Shown here piece by piece: positions 26,737 through 35,382 of a DNA stretch of 64,000 nucleotides (the stretch's first letter is position 1; every line of letters begins with the position of its first letter). This DNA comes from Cytophagaceae bacterium (GTDB lineage Bacteria; Bacteroidota; Bacteroidia; Cytophagales; Spirosomataceae). The stretch spans positions 31,836 through 95,835 of the forward strand of contig CANFVE010000007.1 in the NCBI GenBank assembly GCA_947450365.1, given 5' to 3'. The notes beneath the pieces were generated by a model. That model saw only the letters and a program-made list of their open reading frames with translations. It made no database searches and was not told where the DNA came from. The translations under genes were made by a program, and so were the position numbers.

Positions 26737-27771
26737 ATGATTCAAGTTGCCGGCTACGGAGCCATTGATGCCCAGGCGCCCATTGCGCCTATTTCGTTTG
26801 AACGCAGAGACATAGGTCCTAAAGATATTTTAATTGATATTCTATATTGTGGCGTGTGCCATTCAGATATTCACATGGCACGTTCCGAATGGGGCCCTTC
26901 GGTTTATCCGATTGTCCCAGGCCACGAGATTGTGGGGAAAATTACACAAATTGGTTCTGCCGTTTCCCAGTTTAAAGTGGGTGAAATTGCCGGCGTAGGT
27001 GTTTTTGTGGATTCGTGCCGGGAATGTCCTTCGTGTAAAAAGGGTCAGGAGCAATATTGTGATGAAGGATTTACTCCTACCTACAATGGCTATTATCGAG
27101 ATGGGAAAACGCCAACTTTCGGCGGGTATTCGAATCAATATGTGGTGGACGAGGATTATGCCTTACATATTCCTTTTACGTCGGAATTAGAACGCGTCGC
27201 GCCTTTATTGTGTGCGGGGATTACGACGTATTCCCCCTTGCGTTATGCGGGCGTGGGTCCGGGTCACAAAGTGGCCGTGTTGGGATTAGGAGGCTTAGGT
27301 CATATGGCCGTTAAATTTGCGGCGTCCTTTGGGGCGGAAGTAACGATGTTAAGCACCTCGCCTTCTAAAGAAGCAGATGCTAAGCGCTTAGGCGCCCATC
27401 ATTTTGCTTTGTCGACGGATAAGGAACAAATGAAGGCTCTGCGAGGCCAATTTGATTTTATTTTAAATACCGTCGCAGCTAAATATGACTTGAACAAGTT
27501 CTTGGATTTATTGACTGTGGAGGGGAAAATGTTATTGGTTGGTATTCCTCCAGAAGACAATGAATTAGGTTCAGCCAAATTAATTTCGCGCCGAAGAAGT
27601 ATCATTGGATCGAATATTGGGGGGATTGCTGAGACCCAGGAGATGTTGGATTATTGTGCCAAACACAACATTTTATCGGATGTGGAAGAGATTCAAATGT
27701 CGGAAATCAACGGGGCCTATGACCGTATTTTGAAATCGGACGTTAAATATCGCTTCGTGATTAAAATGTAG
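26737..27771 (+). CDS. zinc-dependent NAD(P) alcohol dehydrogenase (CAD/YahK type)
   Basis: A 344-residue medium-chain dehydrogenase/reductase. The catalytic zinc site is CGVCHSDIHM plus VPGHEIVG; the structural zinc site has four cysteines in DSCRECPSCKKGQEQYC; the cofactor fold shows GLGGLGHMAVKFA. The cinnamyl-alcohol-dehydrogenase/YahK subgroup reduces a broad range of aldehydes with NADPH. The start at 26737 (MIQVAGYG) is 11 nt after the permease stop; the open frame upstream lies inside the permease gene and is discarded. It may reduce an aldehyde produced during catabolism of the transported sugar acid, which is inference from position only. Confidence 0.92.
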   Translation: MIQVAGYGAIDAQAPIAPISFERRDIGPKDILIDILYCGVCHSDIHMARSEWGPSVYPIVPGHEIVGKITQIGSAVSQFKVGEIAGVGVFVDSCRECPSCKKGQEQYCDEGFTPTYNGYYRDGKTPTFGGYSNQYVVDEDYALHIPFTSELERVAPLLCAGITTYSPLRYAGVGPGHKVAVLGLGGLGHMAVKFAASFGAEVTMLSTSPSKEADAKRLGAHHFALSTDKEQMKALRGQFDFILNTVAAKYDLNKFLDLLTVEGKMLLVGIPPEDNELGSAKLISRRRSIIGSNIGGIAETQEMLDYCAKHNILSDVEEIQMSEINGAYDRILKSDVKYRFVIKM

Positions 27772-27823
27772 ACACATTCGGAAAGTTGGTCTATAAAAAG
27801 GCAAATCAATTTTAGGAAATTTA

Positions 27824-27831
27824 TACCTTTC
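27824..27831 (+). promoter_or_regulatory. weak -7-like element before the ApbE-DUF2271 gene
   Basis: TACCTTTC matches TAnnTTTG except for the last base and lies 25 nt before the ATG at 27857, within an 85-nt gap. The near-identical TACCTTTG at 40194 supports it. No clear -33 element. Confidence 0.3.
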
Positions 27832-27856
27832 GAAAAATTGAATTAAACCCCTTTTT

Positions 27857-29347
27857 ATGAACCCTATCCAAGCGGGTCTTGCTGCTTTTATCAGTGCAAC
27901 GCCCTCTCCATCCGCCCAAGCACCCCAAGGAATCTTATTGTCTCAATTAGACAATATCTTAGGAACATCCTTAGATCTCAAAATTATTGCGTCGAGCTTC
28001 GAAGCCGCACAAAAAGCAGAGGCTTCGATTGTTTCAGAAATACAGCGGTTAAATCAAATATTAGGTAGCTTTAACCCGAATTCTGAGTTTAGTCTTTGGT
28101 CCAAAACTTCCGGGGAAGCGGTTCGCGTCTCCGACGAATTATTTTCTGTATTAACCAAATTTGAATCTTGGCGCGAAGCAACTGGCGGTGTTATCCAAGC
28201 GGCCTCCGAACACATCACCGAATTGTGGCAAGCGGCCTCCGAAGGCGGTCAAGTTCCTCAGACAGCAGATGTAACCCGCGTGGTTACAGAGGCGAATCAA
28301 ACACATTATATCTTACATCACGAATCGCAAAGTGCTACGAAATTGACGAATGTGTCCATGCGCTTACATTCCTTGGCAAAAAGTTTTGTCATGAATCAAG
28401 CGGCTCAAAAGGGCATGCAAGAAACAGGCGTTTCTGGAATGGTTTTGAATCTCGGGGGCGATATGGTCGTGAAGGGACAATGGACGGAAAAAGTCGCGAT
28501 AGCGAATCCTCGGAACGCATCGGAAAATGCAGAGGCATTGCAAATTGTGCAAATAAATAATAAATCCATCGCAACCAGTGGGGATTACCGCCGGGGATTT
28601 GACGTGGGAGGCCAGTGGTATTCACACATCATCGACCCACGCAGCGGCGAGCCGGCGAAAGATATCATTAGCGCGACGGTCATTCATCCAGACGCGAGTA
28701 CTGCCGGGGCTTTGGCCACCGCTTTTACCGTGTTGTCTATAGATGAAATCAAGCAAGTGGCGGATGAAAATCCGGGCACTGAATTTTTGTTGGTTACGAA
28801 GGTAGGGGAACAAATCCCAAGTGAAAATTGGTCCGGTAGCCCGATCGTGGCATCGAATTCCCCGGCCAATTCCGCGATTTCCTACGTGAACTTGAAGGAG
28901 AAATTATGGAACGAGAAACAGGAATTGGTCATCAATTTGGAGTTAGCCAAATTCGAAGGACGCTTCCGCCGCCCATTTGTTGCCGTGTGGATTGAGGATG
29001 AGGAAGGCCAACCGGTACGCCGCTTGGCGGTTTGGTACAACAAACCTCGCTGGCTACCCGATTTACGCTATTTCTATGCCGCTCAGCGCAAAAGTGAAAT
29101 CGACATGACTTCCTTTACCGGTGCCACGCGTTCGGCAGGGAATTATTCATTGAATTGGGATGGGAAAAATGACCAAGGCCAACTCGTCAAACAAGGAAAA
29201 TATACCGTGTTCATCGAAGCGGCTCGCGAACATGGAACCTATCAATTAATCAAGCAAGAGATGAATTTTAATGGAAAGGCGCAGGATAAACCTTTGCCGG
29301 GCAACGAAGAAATTACCTCTGCATCCTTATCGTATCGCGACAAATAA
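27857..29347 (+). CDS. FAD:protein FMN transferase (ApbE) fused to a DUF2271 domain
   Basis: A 496-residue fusion. Residues about 25-325 are ApbE, which attaches FMN covalently to Thr/Ser of exported flavoproteins: TSLDLKIIASS, the FGSFNPNSEFSLW-like segment (here ILGSFNPNSEFSLW), GMVLNLGGDMVV (usual GNLGGDI motif) and SHIIDPRSGEP are all recognisable, as is the Asp/Thr region DASTAGALATAF that binds Mg2+ and FAD. Residues about 345-496 are DUF2271, a beta-rich periplasmic domain (RPFVAVWIEDEEGQPVRRLA, NYSLNWDGKNDQG). The N-terminus (MNPIQAGLAAFISATPSPSA) is a poor signal peptide with no positive charge, so export is expected but not proved. It abuts the PepSY gene with no gap. Confidence 0.88.
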   Translation: MNPIQAGLAAFISATPSPSAQAPQGILLSQLDNILGTSLDLKIIASSFEAAQKAEASIVSEIQRLNQILGSFNPNSEFSLWSKTSGEAVRVSDELFSVLTKFESWREATGGVIQAASEHITELWQAASEGGQVPQTADVTRVVTEANQTHYILHHESQSATKLTNVSMRLHSLAKSFVMNQAAQKGMQETGVSGMVLNLGGDMVVKGQWTEKVAIANPRNASENAEALQIVQINNKSIATSGDYRRGFDVGGQWYSHIIDPRSGEPAKDIISATVIHPDASTAGALATAFTVLSIDEIKQVADENPGTEFLLVTKVGEQIPSENWSGSPIVASNSPANSAISYVNLKEKLWNEKQELVINLELAKFEGRFRRPFVAVWIEDEEGQPVRRLAVWYNKPRWLPDLRYFYAAQRKSEIDMTSFTGATRSAGNYSLNWDGKNDQGQLVKQGKYTVFIEAAREHGTYQLIKQEMNFNGKAQDKPLPGNEEITSASLSYRDK

Positions 29348-29953
29348 ATGAAAACACCCGCACCTAAGTGGAAAGCTCCGGTGGCGAATTGGACCCGCTG
29401 GCTTCACATTTATCTGTCTATGTTCAGTTTCATCATCGTATTGTTTTTCGCGGTGACGGGCTTGACCTTAAATCACGTGGATTGGTTTCCGGAATCTGTT
29501 CGTAATTCGGAATTAGACGATCGCTTAAATCCGGCTTGGGTCAATGTTGCGGATACGGCGAAGATTAATAAATTGACCATCGTCGAGCATTTGCGAGAAA
29601 AGCATAAGGTCCATGGGCAAATCAATGATTTCCGGCTCGAGGAAGAAGAAGTATCTATTTCCTTTCAAGGCCCTGGATATACCGCGGACGTATTTATTGA
29701 TCGTCAAAAGGGCAGTTATCACCTCGCCGAAACGCAGATGGGGATTTTTGCCATTATGAATGATTTACACAAAGGTCGGGATACCGGAAAAGCCTGGTCC
29801 TGGGTGATCGATTTTTCAGCGATTTTTATGACGCTAATTTCGGTGACAGGATTGATTTTATTGTTGTTTTTGAAAAAGCGCCGCAACAATGGCCTCTTAT
29901 GGGCCGTAATTGGCGGTATTATTTCCTTAATCCTCGTCTTCTACTGTATGTAA
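29348..29953 (+). CDS. PepSY-associated membrane protein
   Basis: A 201-residue inner-membrane protein with three hydrophobic helices: residues about 22-43 (YLSMFSFIIVLFFAVTGLTL), about 145-170 (AIFMTLISVTGLILLLF) and the last twenty (WAVIGGIISLILVFYCM). The PepSY-TM signature is seen in the first helix with its flanking WTRWLHIYLS and NHVDWF, and in the helix 2 region DLHKGRDTGKAWSWVIDFSAI. These proteins act in periplasmic electron transfer with flavin proteins. The adjacent ApbE-DUF2271 gene suggests that this pair belongs to an extracytosolic flavin electron-transfer system. The 3' end overlaps the convergent phosphoesterase gene by 27 nt. Confidence 0.85.
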   Translation: MKTPAPKWKAPVANWTRWLHIYLSMFSFIIVLFFAVTGLTLNHVDWFPESVRNSELDDRLNPAWVNVADTAKINKLTIVEHLREKHKVHGQINDFRLEEEEVSISFQGPGYTADVFIDRQKGSYHLAETQMGIFAIMNDLHKGRDTGKAWSWVIDFSAIFMTLISVTGLILLLFLKKRRNNGLLWAVIGGIISLILVFYCM

Positions 29954-32362
29954 AATGGCGGCTCTTCGAGGAGCAGGCATTTCTGAATCCTCTCCTCGAA
30001 CAGCCTTCCAAATCACCTGATTTAATTCCAAATCCGGTGCGGAATCTTCCTTTGAGAAATCAAATTTTTCACTCAAACGAGAACTCGCGGTTTCTTTCGT
30101 GTTTTTCTCAAACAAATTTACCTTAGGCACTATGTGGGTAAAGGGTCTTGTATCCGCAGTTGTAGAAAAACTTCTAAACATGGGTGTCGCGGAGGCATCA
30201 TATTGGCTCATTGGAGGTAAACCGAGGATTAATTCCATGGTACGCAACATGGAAGATGTGGAATAGGGCGTATGATCCACAAAGCCCCGCTTCACAAATC
30301 CCCCGGCTACATAGGCCGTTGTCCGATGCGCGTCTACATGGTCAGAGCCATTTTGGGCATCGTCTTCGACGATAAAAATCGCAGTTTCTTTCCAAATCGG
30401 AGATTTTGATAAATGCTCGACGAATAAGCCAATCGCATAATCATTATCCGCGATGTAGGCAAAAGGGGTTTTAGACCCGATTCGTTGGCCTTCGGTATGG
30501 TCATTCGGAAAACGAAGGGAATTGAAGCGAGGTACTTGTTTTTTCACGAGCAAGGAATCGAAATCCCGGCGCCAGCGGTTGAAGCGCAAGGTGTCCATGA
30601 TATTTTGATCGAAGGACGGGAAATAAGTACAAAAGTGATTCGCAATCACGGGAATATTGGGTTTAAAATCATCCGCAAATTCCCCATAGGTACGGTAGCT
30701 TACGCCAGCACGTTTGCAATAATCCCAGATAAATCCGTTTTTGGGATTCGCGATTTCCCGATTGCCTTCGCCATCGTATTTCCCGCCGCGGCCCCCATAG
30801 GAAGTAGGCCAAGTTTTTTCTAAATAATCAGTGGCATGCGCAGACGTGGACCAATTATGCCCGTCCGAACTCACTTCCCCGTCTACATAAAAATTATCTA
30901 ATAAGACAAAATCCTTCACGAGTTTATGCTGATTCGGCGTGTATTTTTCACCAAAAAGCAAGAGTGTCGTATCGCCATTACCCCCTTTGACATCGGCCAA
31001 TACTTGGTCATAGGTCCGGTTTTCTTTCAGGATATAAAACACGTATTTGATAGGCGATTTTCCACCAACTTTCATCGGAATTGGATTCCCGACCTCTCCT
31101 TTGGCCGATAATTCACCGGCCTTCGTATAGGGCGTGTTTTGATAAACCGCTTGTGACAAAGCCGCCATTTGTGCGCTTTTAGGTTCTGGGAAAAAGGACA
31201 TGGTTCCTTTCATCAGGCCACCGATGTATTCGTTGCGCACCGCCCGATTATTATCCGATTTTTGATAGGTAACGGTCTGAACTTTTGCGATGGGATTAGG
31301 GCCTTTTGGATTTGCAAAGGAAGAGAAACCCTTGCCATTGGCCACATAGACCATGCCTTTCACGACCTTAACTTGCGTTGGATACCAGCCGACAGGGATA
31401 AATCCTAAGGATTTTGAGTGACCGAATTCCTCCACTTCAAATACGGCGAGGCAATTATTATCTGCGTTTGCAACATATAATTTTTCCTCGTCTTCGGAAA
31501 GTGCAATGCCGTTTGTCGAAGAACCCTCCAAGGAATTTGGATACAGCGCGGCGTTTAATACCTCGATTTCCTTGCCTTTCGCGGTTTCGATTACGGAAAC
31601 GGAATTGTCATTTGCGTTGGCCACAAATAAGTACTTTCCGTTTTTGGTAAGGACCATTTCGTTGGGATGGTCGCCGACAGAAATGGCCTTCAGGAATTTT
31701 TTTGTTGGTATATGAAAGGGCAAAACTTTCCGACCGCCCCAAATGGAGATGTACAAAATGTTTTTTTGCTTGTCCAATAAACAGGTATATCCTTCTGCAG
31801 GAAGGGGAAAGCTTTCTTTGACTTTTTGGCTAACTAAGTCGATGGCATACAGCGTATTGTTGTCTTTTGTGACGACATAAAGGGTTTTATTGGCATCATC
31901 GATTTCCAAACCAGCCGGACTGATGATGGCTTTTGGCGTGGCGCTCAGGGATATTTTGCTTGTTGGAACCAGTTTGTCCTGTTCGATGGTATACACCAAT
32001 ATCACATTGTCGTTTCCTCCGGAGGCGTATACGGTTTTGTTGTCACTCGCAATTTTAAGTCCGTACCAAGATTTTGGGATTTCTTTGCTATCAACGACCT
32101 CTTTTTTGGCCACATTGAATAATTGAAGACTTTGGATGCTTTGGCCATTGTTGGTCGCCACGATATAGGCTTTATTCGGAGATACCGCCAGGTTCAAAGG
32201 CAAGTCGCCCAAGGAAACGGATTTGCCATGGGGGGATAACTTCCAGCCATTGGGTAAAGTCACGCGTTTCGCGGCTAATTGTGCGGATAAAGAACTTTGG
32301 CCAAAGGATGCATGGGCAAACAGGGCACATGCGAAAAGACATAAAATGCGTAAACGAAACAT
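29927..32362 (-). CDS. exported bifunctional YncE-like propeller/phosphoesterase
   Basis: An 811-residue exported protein. The signal peptide ends near ASFGQ. Residues about 40-370 form a seven-bladed YncE-like propeller with repeats such as NDNSVSVIETAKGKEIEVL and ADNNCLAVFEVEEFG. Residues about 430-760 are an alkaline-phosphatase-superfamily phosphoesterase domain: KENRTYDQVLADVKGG, FYVDGEVSSDGHNWST and FIVEDDAQNGSDHVDAHR supply the metal ligands (Asp, His) and GGFVKRG/HTPYSTSSMLRTMEL continue the fold. Probably hydrolyses a phosphodiester or phosphomonoester in the periplasm, for example of phospholipid head groups. A near -7 element (TAACTTGG on the minus strand, 32391-32398) lies 29 nt upstream. 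Function is from family only. Confidence 0.87.
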   Translation of the reverse strand: MFRLRILCLFACALFAHASFGQSSLSAQLAAKRVTLPNGWKLSPHGKSVSLGDLPLNLAVSPNKAYIVATNNGQSIQSLQLFNVAKKEVVDSKEIPKSWYGLKIASDNKTVYASGGNDNVILVYTIEQDKLVPTSKISLSATPKAIISPAGLEIDDANKTLYVVTKDNNTLYAIDLVSQKVKESFPLPAEGYTCLLDKQKNILYISIWGGRKVLPFHIPTKKFLKAISVGDHPNEMVLTKNGKYLFVANANDNSVSVIETAKGKEIEVLNAALYPNSLEGSSTNGIALSEDEEKLYVANADNNCLAVFEVEEFGHSKSLGFIPVGWYPTQVKVVKGMVYVANGKGFSSFANPKGPNPIAKVQTVTYQKSDNNRAVRNEYIGGLMKGTMSFFPEPKSAQMAALSQAVYQNTPYTKAGELSAKGEVGNPIPMKVGGKSPIKYVFYILKENRTYDQVLADVKGGNGDTTLLLFGEKYTPNQHKLVKDFVLLDNFYVDGEVSSDGHNWSTSAHATDYLEKTWPTSYGGRGGKYDGEGNREIANPKNGFIWDYCKRAGVSYRTYGEFADDFKPNIPVIANHFCTYFPSFDQNIMDTLRFNRWRRDFDSLLVKKQVPRFNSLRFPNDHTEGQRIGSKTPFAYIADNDYAIGLFVEHLSKSPIWKETAIFIVEDDAQNGSDHVDAHRTTAYVAGGFVKRGFVDHTPYSTSSMLRTMELILGLPPMSQYDASATPMFRSFSTTADTRPFTHIVPKVNLFEKNTKETASSRLSEKFDFSKEDSAPDLELNQVIWKAVRGEDSEMPAPRRAAILHTVEDED

Positions 32363-32439
32363 CGAATGTTGATTTAGAGATTTTGAATCTCCAAGTTAGC
32401 AATCCTTTGAAACTTATACGTAACCTGATTGTAAAATCT

Positions 32440-33039
32440 TTACAGGGCATTGACCCAATGCGCAAACAATGCGCTTTCTAATTGAATGGCGGCTTGGGCA
32501 TGAATTTCCCAATCGGGCGCGAAAGATTGAAGTTGGCTTATCATCTCTTCCAAATGCCCCTCTTCCTCGACGATGATGGATTTGACCTGGATTTTTGATG
32601 CAGTCGTTTGAAGGATGTTTTGGTAAATGGGATATAGTTCATCCGCACGTACCTCGATCGCATAGGTTACGAACAAATAAGCCGCCCATTTGAGGGCATA
32701 TCCTGATAAGCCGAAATGTGTTTTAACATATTTACACACATGTACATCGAGCAAATCGAGGTAATACCTGGATTCCTTTGGCGCGATTAAATAGCGATCT
32801 TCGAAACTTTCGAAGCCGAGCTGTCCTAATTTCCCAATTTGTTTTTTGAGGTAATAGGCATGTCGATGTTCCTCGGCGGCATGTTTTAGGATGAGGAGGC
32901 TGACGTTTGTTTTGTGCTCGAATTTCGAAATTTTACGCGCCCCCGCATTTTCCATGAAGGCTAAGGTGTTTAGGAATTTCGCGTGTGTATATGGATCACG
33001 AACAATGTTAGACAGTTTTTCCGCGAGCGTTTCAGACAT
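32440..33039 (-). CDS. ferritin-like diiron protein of unknown function
   Basis: A 199-residue, almost wholly helical cytoplasmic protein that I do not recognise as a named family. It carries the complete ligand set of a four-helix-bundle carboxylate diiron site: Glu30 (AFMENAGARK), Glu57-x-x-His60 (HAAEEHRHAYYL), Glu129 (TYAIEVRADELY) and Glu159-x-x-His162 (IVEEEGHLEEM). This E, ExxH, E, ExxH order is that of ferritin-like oxygenases, rubrerythrins and MiaE-type hydroxylases. It could be an oxidase, hydroxylase or an iron sensor. The gene stands alone between two divergent or co-directional neighbours, with an exact TAnnTTTG promoter 19 nt upstream. No Fe-S or membrane motif is visible. Confidence 0.72.
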   Translation of the reverse strand: MSETLAEKLSNIVRDPYTHAKFLNTLAFMENAGARKISKFEHKTNVSLLILKHAAEEHRHAYYLKKQIGKLGQLGFESFEDRYLIAPKESRYYLDLLDVHVCKYVKTHFGLSGYALKWAAYLFVTYAIEVRADELYPIYQNILQTTASKIQVKSIIVEEEGHLEEMISQLQSFAPDWEIHAQAAIQLESALFAHWVNAL

Positions 33040-33058
33040 AGATTGATGTTTAGGCGCT

Positions 33059-33066
33059 CAAAGATA
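33059..33066 (-). promoter_or_regulatory. Bacteroidota -7 promoter element for the ferritin-like gene
   Basis: The minus strand reads TATCTTTG, an exact TAnnTTTG match, 19 nt upstream of the ATG at 33039. The divergent GNAT gene has its own exact element at 33099-33106. Confidence 0.55.
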
Positions 33067-33098
33067 GGGCCGAGATTTTTAAGCTGAGAAAAACCCTT

Positions 33099-33106
33099 TA
33101 AATTTG
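33099..33106 (+). promoter_or_regulatory. Bacteroidota -7 promoter element for the GNAT gene
   Basis: TAAATTTG is an exact match to TAnnTTTG, 26 nt before the ATG at 33133. A T-rich stretch (33076-33080) lies 18 nt upstream where a -33 element is expected. Confidence 0.5.
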
Positions 33107-33132
33107 AAAAAGAAACCTTTTTTAATCCTAAA

Positions 33133-33546
33133 ATGATGGATATTACGTTCCAAATTAATCCGAAAATAAGTGTTCACGATTTAATTGATGTACTAGAGAA
33201 ATCGACCTTAGGCTTGCGTCGACCCTTGCATGATGTGGAGGCGATGGTGCAAATGCTAATACACGCCAATGTGTATGTAGGTGCCTATGATGGAACTAAA
33301 CTCGTGGGCCTGGCGCGGGCGATGACGGATTATGTGTATACGACCTATTTGGCGGATTTGGCGGTGGATGAGGCGTATCAACATCATGGAATCGGGAAAA
33401 AACTCATCAAAGAATTGAAAAATTATATCCCCAAAGCAAAGTTGATCTTATTAGCTGCACCCGCGGCGGAAGGCTATTATCCGAAGATTGGGATGCAAAA
33501 ACACCCGCATTGTTACTTCATTGATGATGTAAATGAAATTAATTAA
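33133..33546 (+). CDS. GNAT family N-acetyltransferase
   Basis: A 137-residue single-domain GNAT protein. The acetyl-CoA pyrophosphate loop, motif A, is YQHHGIGKKLI (the Q/RxxGxG/A pattern), preceded by the strand TYLADLAVDEAY. The C-terminal half has the YYPKIGMQKHPHCYF segment usual in the small ribosomal-type or amine acetyltransferases. The substrate is unknown. Two adjacent ATG codons (33133 and 33136) are both possible starts. The last 8 nt overlap the convergent T9SS-cargo gene. Confidence 0.88.
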   Translation: MMDITFQINPKISVHDLIDVLEKSTLGLRRPLHDVEAMVQMLIHANVYVGAYDGTKLVGLARAMTDYVYTTYLADLAVDEAYQHHGIGKKLIKELKNYIPKAKLILLAAPAAEGYYPKIGMQKHPHCYFIDDVNEIN

Positions 33547-35281
33547 GAACGGCTAAGCGCTTGCGGAAGACCTCCCCGTTTGCTCCTGTAAACAAAATAA
33601 AATAGTTGCCGGCTGCCCAAGTAGATACGTCTATTTCTTTGATTTTAAGGCCATCAATTTTATAGGTAAAGATTAAATCACCGCGCATGTTGTAGATTTC
33701 TAAATTCCCGATCACATATTTAGGCCACGTGATGGACAGTTTTTGGGTAACTGGATTCGGTGAACTTACAAAATCATAGACCGAGTCATCTTTTTTCGTA
33801 ATGGGAAAGGCGCTGAAAGAGAAGGCGCGCATACCCATTTGATTCCGAATAAAAGGACCGGCAAAAGCATATTCGGCCTCTTTTGTGATGAATTTTTTGT
33901 GGTAATTCGGCAAATAACCAATCGTCGTTCCGTCGTATTGGTCCTTGAATTGGATAAGAATTCTTCGCTTATCCACCACGGTAATGTTTGTAATGTAATT
34001 TCCTAAGGTGGCGTCGTTGTATTTATCCCAAAAGAAATGATCTGCCAAAAATAGCTTCTGTGGTTTTCCGTTGGCATCGATCACGGTGGTATCAAGGTTC
34101 GCACTGAGGTTTTGTCCATCCTCAAATTCTAGGTACAATTTATCGTGTTCGGTATCCGAGGCAAAATAGGCTCGTTGGATATTAGGGCTATAAATTTCAG
34201 CAGGCCATGGTTTTTTATGGATTACATTGGAAATAATCCGCGCGGTTTCTAAGCCGGATTGGCGATATCCCTCATTTCCATAGTGCAATCGGTCGAATTG
34301 ACGCGTGCCCACGGTAGCGAATGATTTAATGTAGGGATCATTGGCATGCATTTTTCGCTGTTCTTCACGGGCTAAGGAGCCATATAAATTTTTAAATTCA
34401 TAGACGTTCAGTTGAGGCACAATGACTTGTTGGACACTCGGAAAATATTTCTTGTATTTCGTTTCGAGGGCAGCAAATTTTTGTCCCCAGAGGTTGGGTT
34501 CATTAAGCGAAACCTCTCCCTCTCCTTGTCGGTAAATAATCGCTTTCACTTTGGACAAAACCCCAGACTTTAAGGCCTTGTAATACATGATATTTCCACC
34601 GTCAATGGGCGATTTGATGGACCCGTCTAGGATTAAGTGCCAATCAATAAAGGAACCCCCTGCCGCGGAATTGATGATGCAAATGGGAATTTTTTCGTAA
34701 CTAATTAATTGTTTGGCGATTTCGGCAGCCCAAGGACCAATTCTTGCCGTACCGGTGGCCAAAGACCACAAGGTATCCGCCGGATTATAGGGCCCATAAT
34801 TATCAGGGGCTTGCACGGCACCAAAAGAACGCAACCATTCGCCTTGATACACTTGCTCGTCGATAGGCCCAATCCACGCATTCGACTGGCCTGTCACCAA
34901 GAACGCATCCCCTGCGACGATATTTTTACTGCTCGTCACGAGGCTAGAATCCTTGCCTTTGAAACTGTATACATCGACTTGAAATTCCGCTAATTCTGCG
35001 GGAATGAAGAATTTTGTCGCAAAAGGAACGCTGGGGCTGATGAGGGTTTTTTGCCAGCGGTAACTCGCCCCATTTCGCGTAATCCGTAAACTAATCGCTG
35101 TAATATCCTTATTCGAGGTGACCCCTTCAATAGGCACCTCCGCCGCATTATTTTCTGCCCGCGGGTAAAGCTGATAGGACTGGGGTAGTTTCGCAAAAAC
35201 AAAATCGCCAATTTTCTGAGCATGCAAAGGTTGCATCGCAAGCACAAGCACCGCAAGAAAGGCAATGGTTAATTGGCGCAT
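33539..35281 (-). CDS. T9SS-secreted SGNH/sialate O-acetylesterase-like protein
   Basis: A 580-residue secreted protein. The signal peptide (IAFLAVLVLAMQPLHAQ) sets the start at 35281, 18 codons below the first possible ATG. The N-terminal 120 residues are beta-sandwich-like; then the SGNH domain begins with FLVTGQSNAWIGP (block I, nucleophile Ser) and continues INSAAGGSFIDWH (block II Gly), YRQGEGEVSLNEPN (block III), DRLHYGNEGY (block V, Asp and His). This is the DUF303/sialate O-acetylesterase pattern. The last 85 residues are a type A T9SS sorting domain: SSPNPVTQKLSITWP and the end FRKRLAVLN. The only T9SS cargo seen in this window. Substrate: an O-acetylated glycan is the reasonable guess. 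Confidence 0.87.
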   Translation of the reverse strand: MRQLTIAFLAVLVLAMQPLHAQKIGDFVFAKLPQSYQLYPRAENNAAEVPIEGVTSNKDITAISLRITRNGASYRWQKTLISPSVPFATKFFIPAELAEFQVDVYSFKGKDSSLVTSSKNIVAGDAFLVTGQSNAWIGPIDEQVYQGEWLRSFGAVQAPDNYGPYNPADTLWSLATGTARIGPWAAEIAKQLISYEKIPICIINSAAGGSFIDWHLILDGSIKSPIDGGNIMYYKALKSGVLSKVKAIIYRQGEGEVSLNEPNLWGQKFAALETKYKKYFPSVQQVIVPQLNVYEFKNLYGSLAREEQRKMHANDPYIKSFATVGTRQFDRLHYGNEGYRQSGLETARIISNVIHKKPWPAEIYSPNIQRAYFASDTEHDKLYLEFEDGQNLSANLDTTVIDANGKPQKLFLADHFFWDKYNDATLGNYITNITVVDKRRILIQFKDQYDGTTIGYLPNYHKKFITKEAEYAFAGPFIRNQMGMRAFSFSAFPITKKDDSVYDFVSSPNPVTQKLSITWPKYVIGNLEIYNMRGDLIFTYKIDGLKIKEIDVSTWAAGNYFILFTGANGEVFRKRLAVLN

Positions 35282-35382
35282 GGGCTCAATTTGGATTTTC
35301 TGATTTTTGAACCATGAAATTACAACAAAACCCAAAATAATATGTATTTTTAAAATTAATATTCACCTTCAAACTTGAAAAA

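Noticed and set aside
32377..32391. Inverted repeat GAGATT-TTG-AATCTC before the YncE gene
   Set aside because: Only 6 bp with no T run; too weak for a terminator and no matching regulator.
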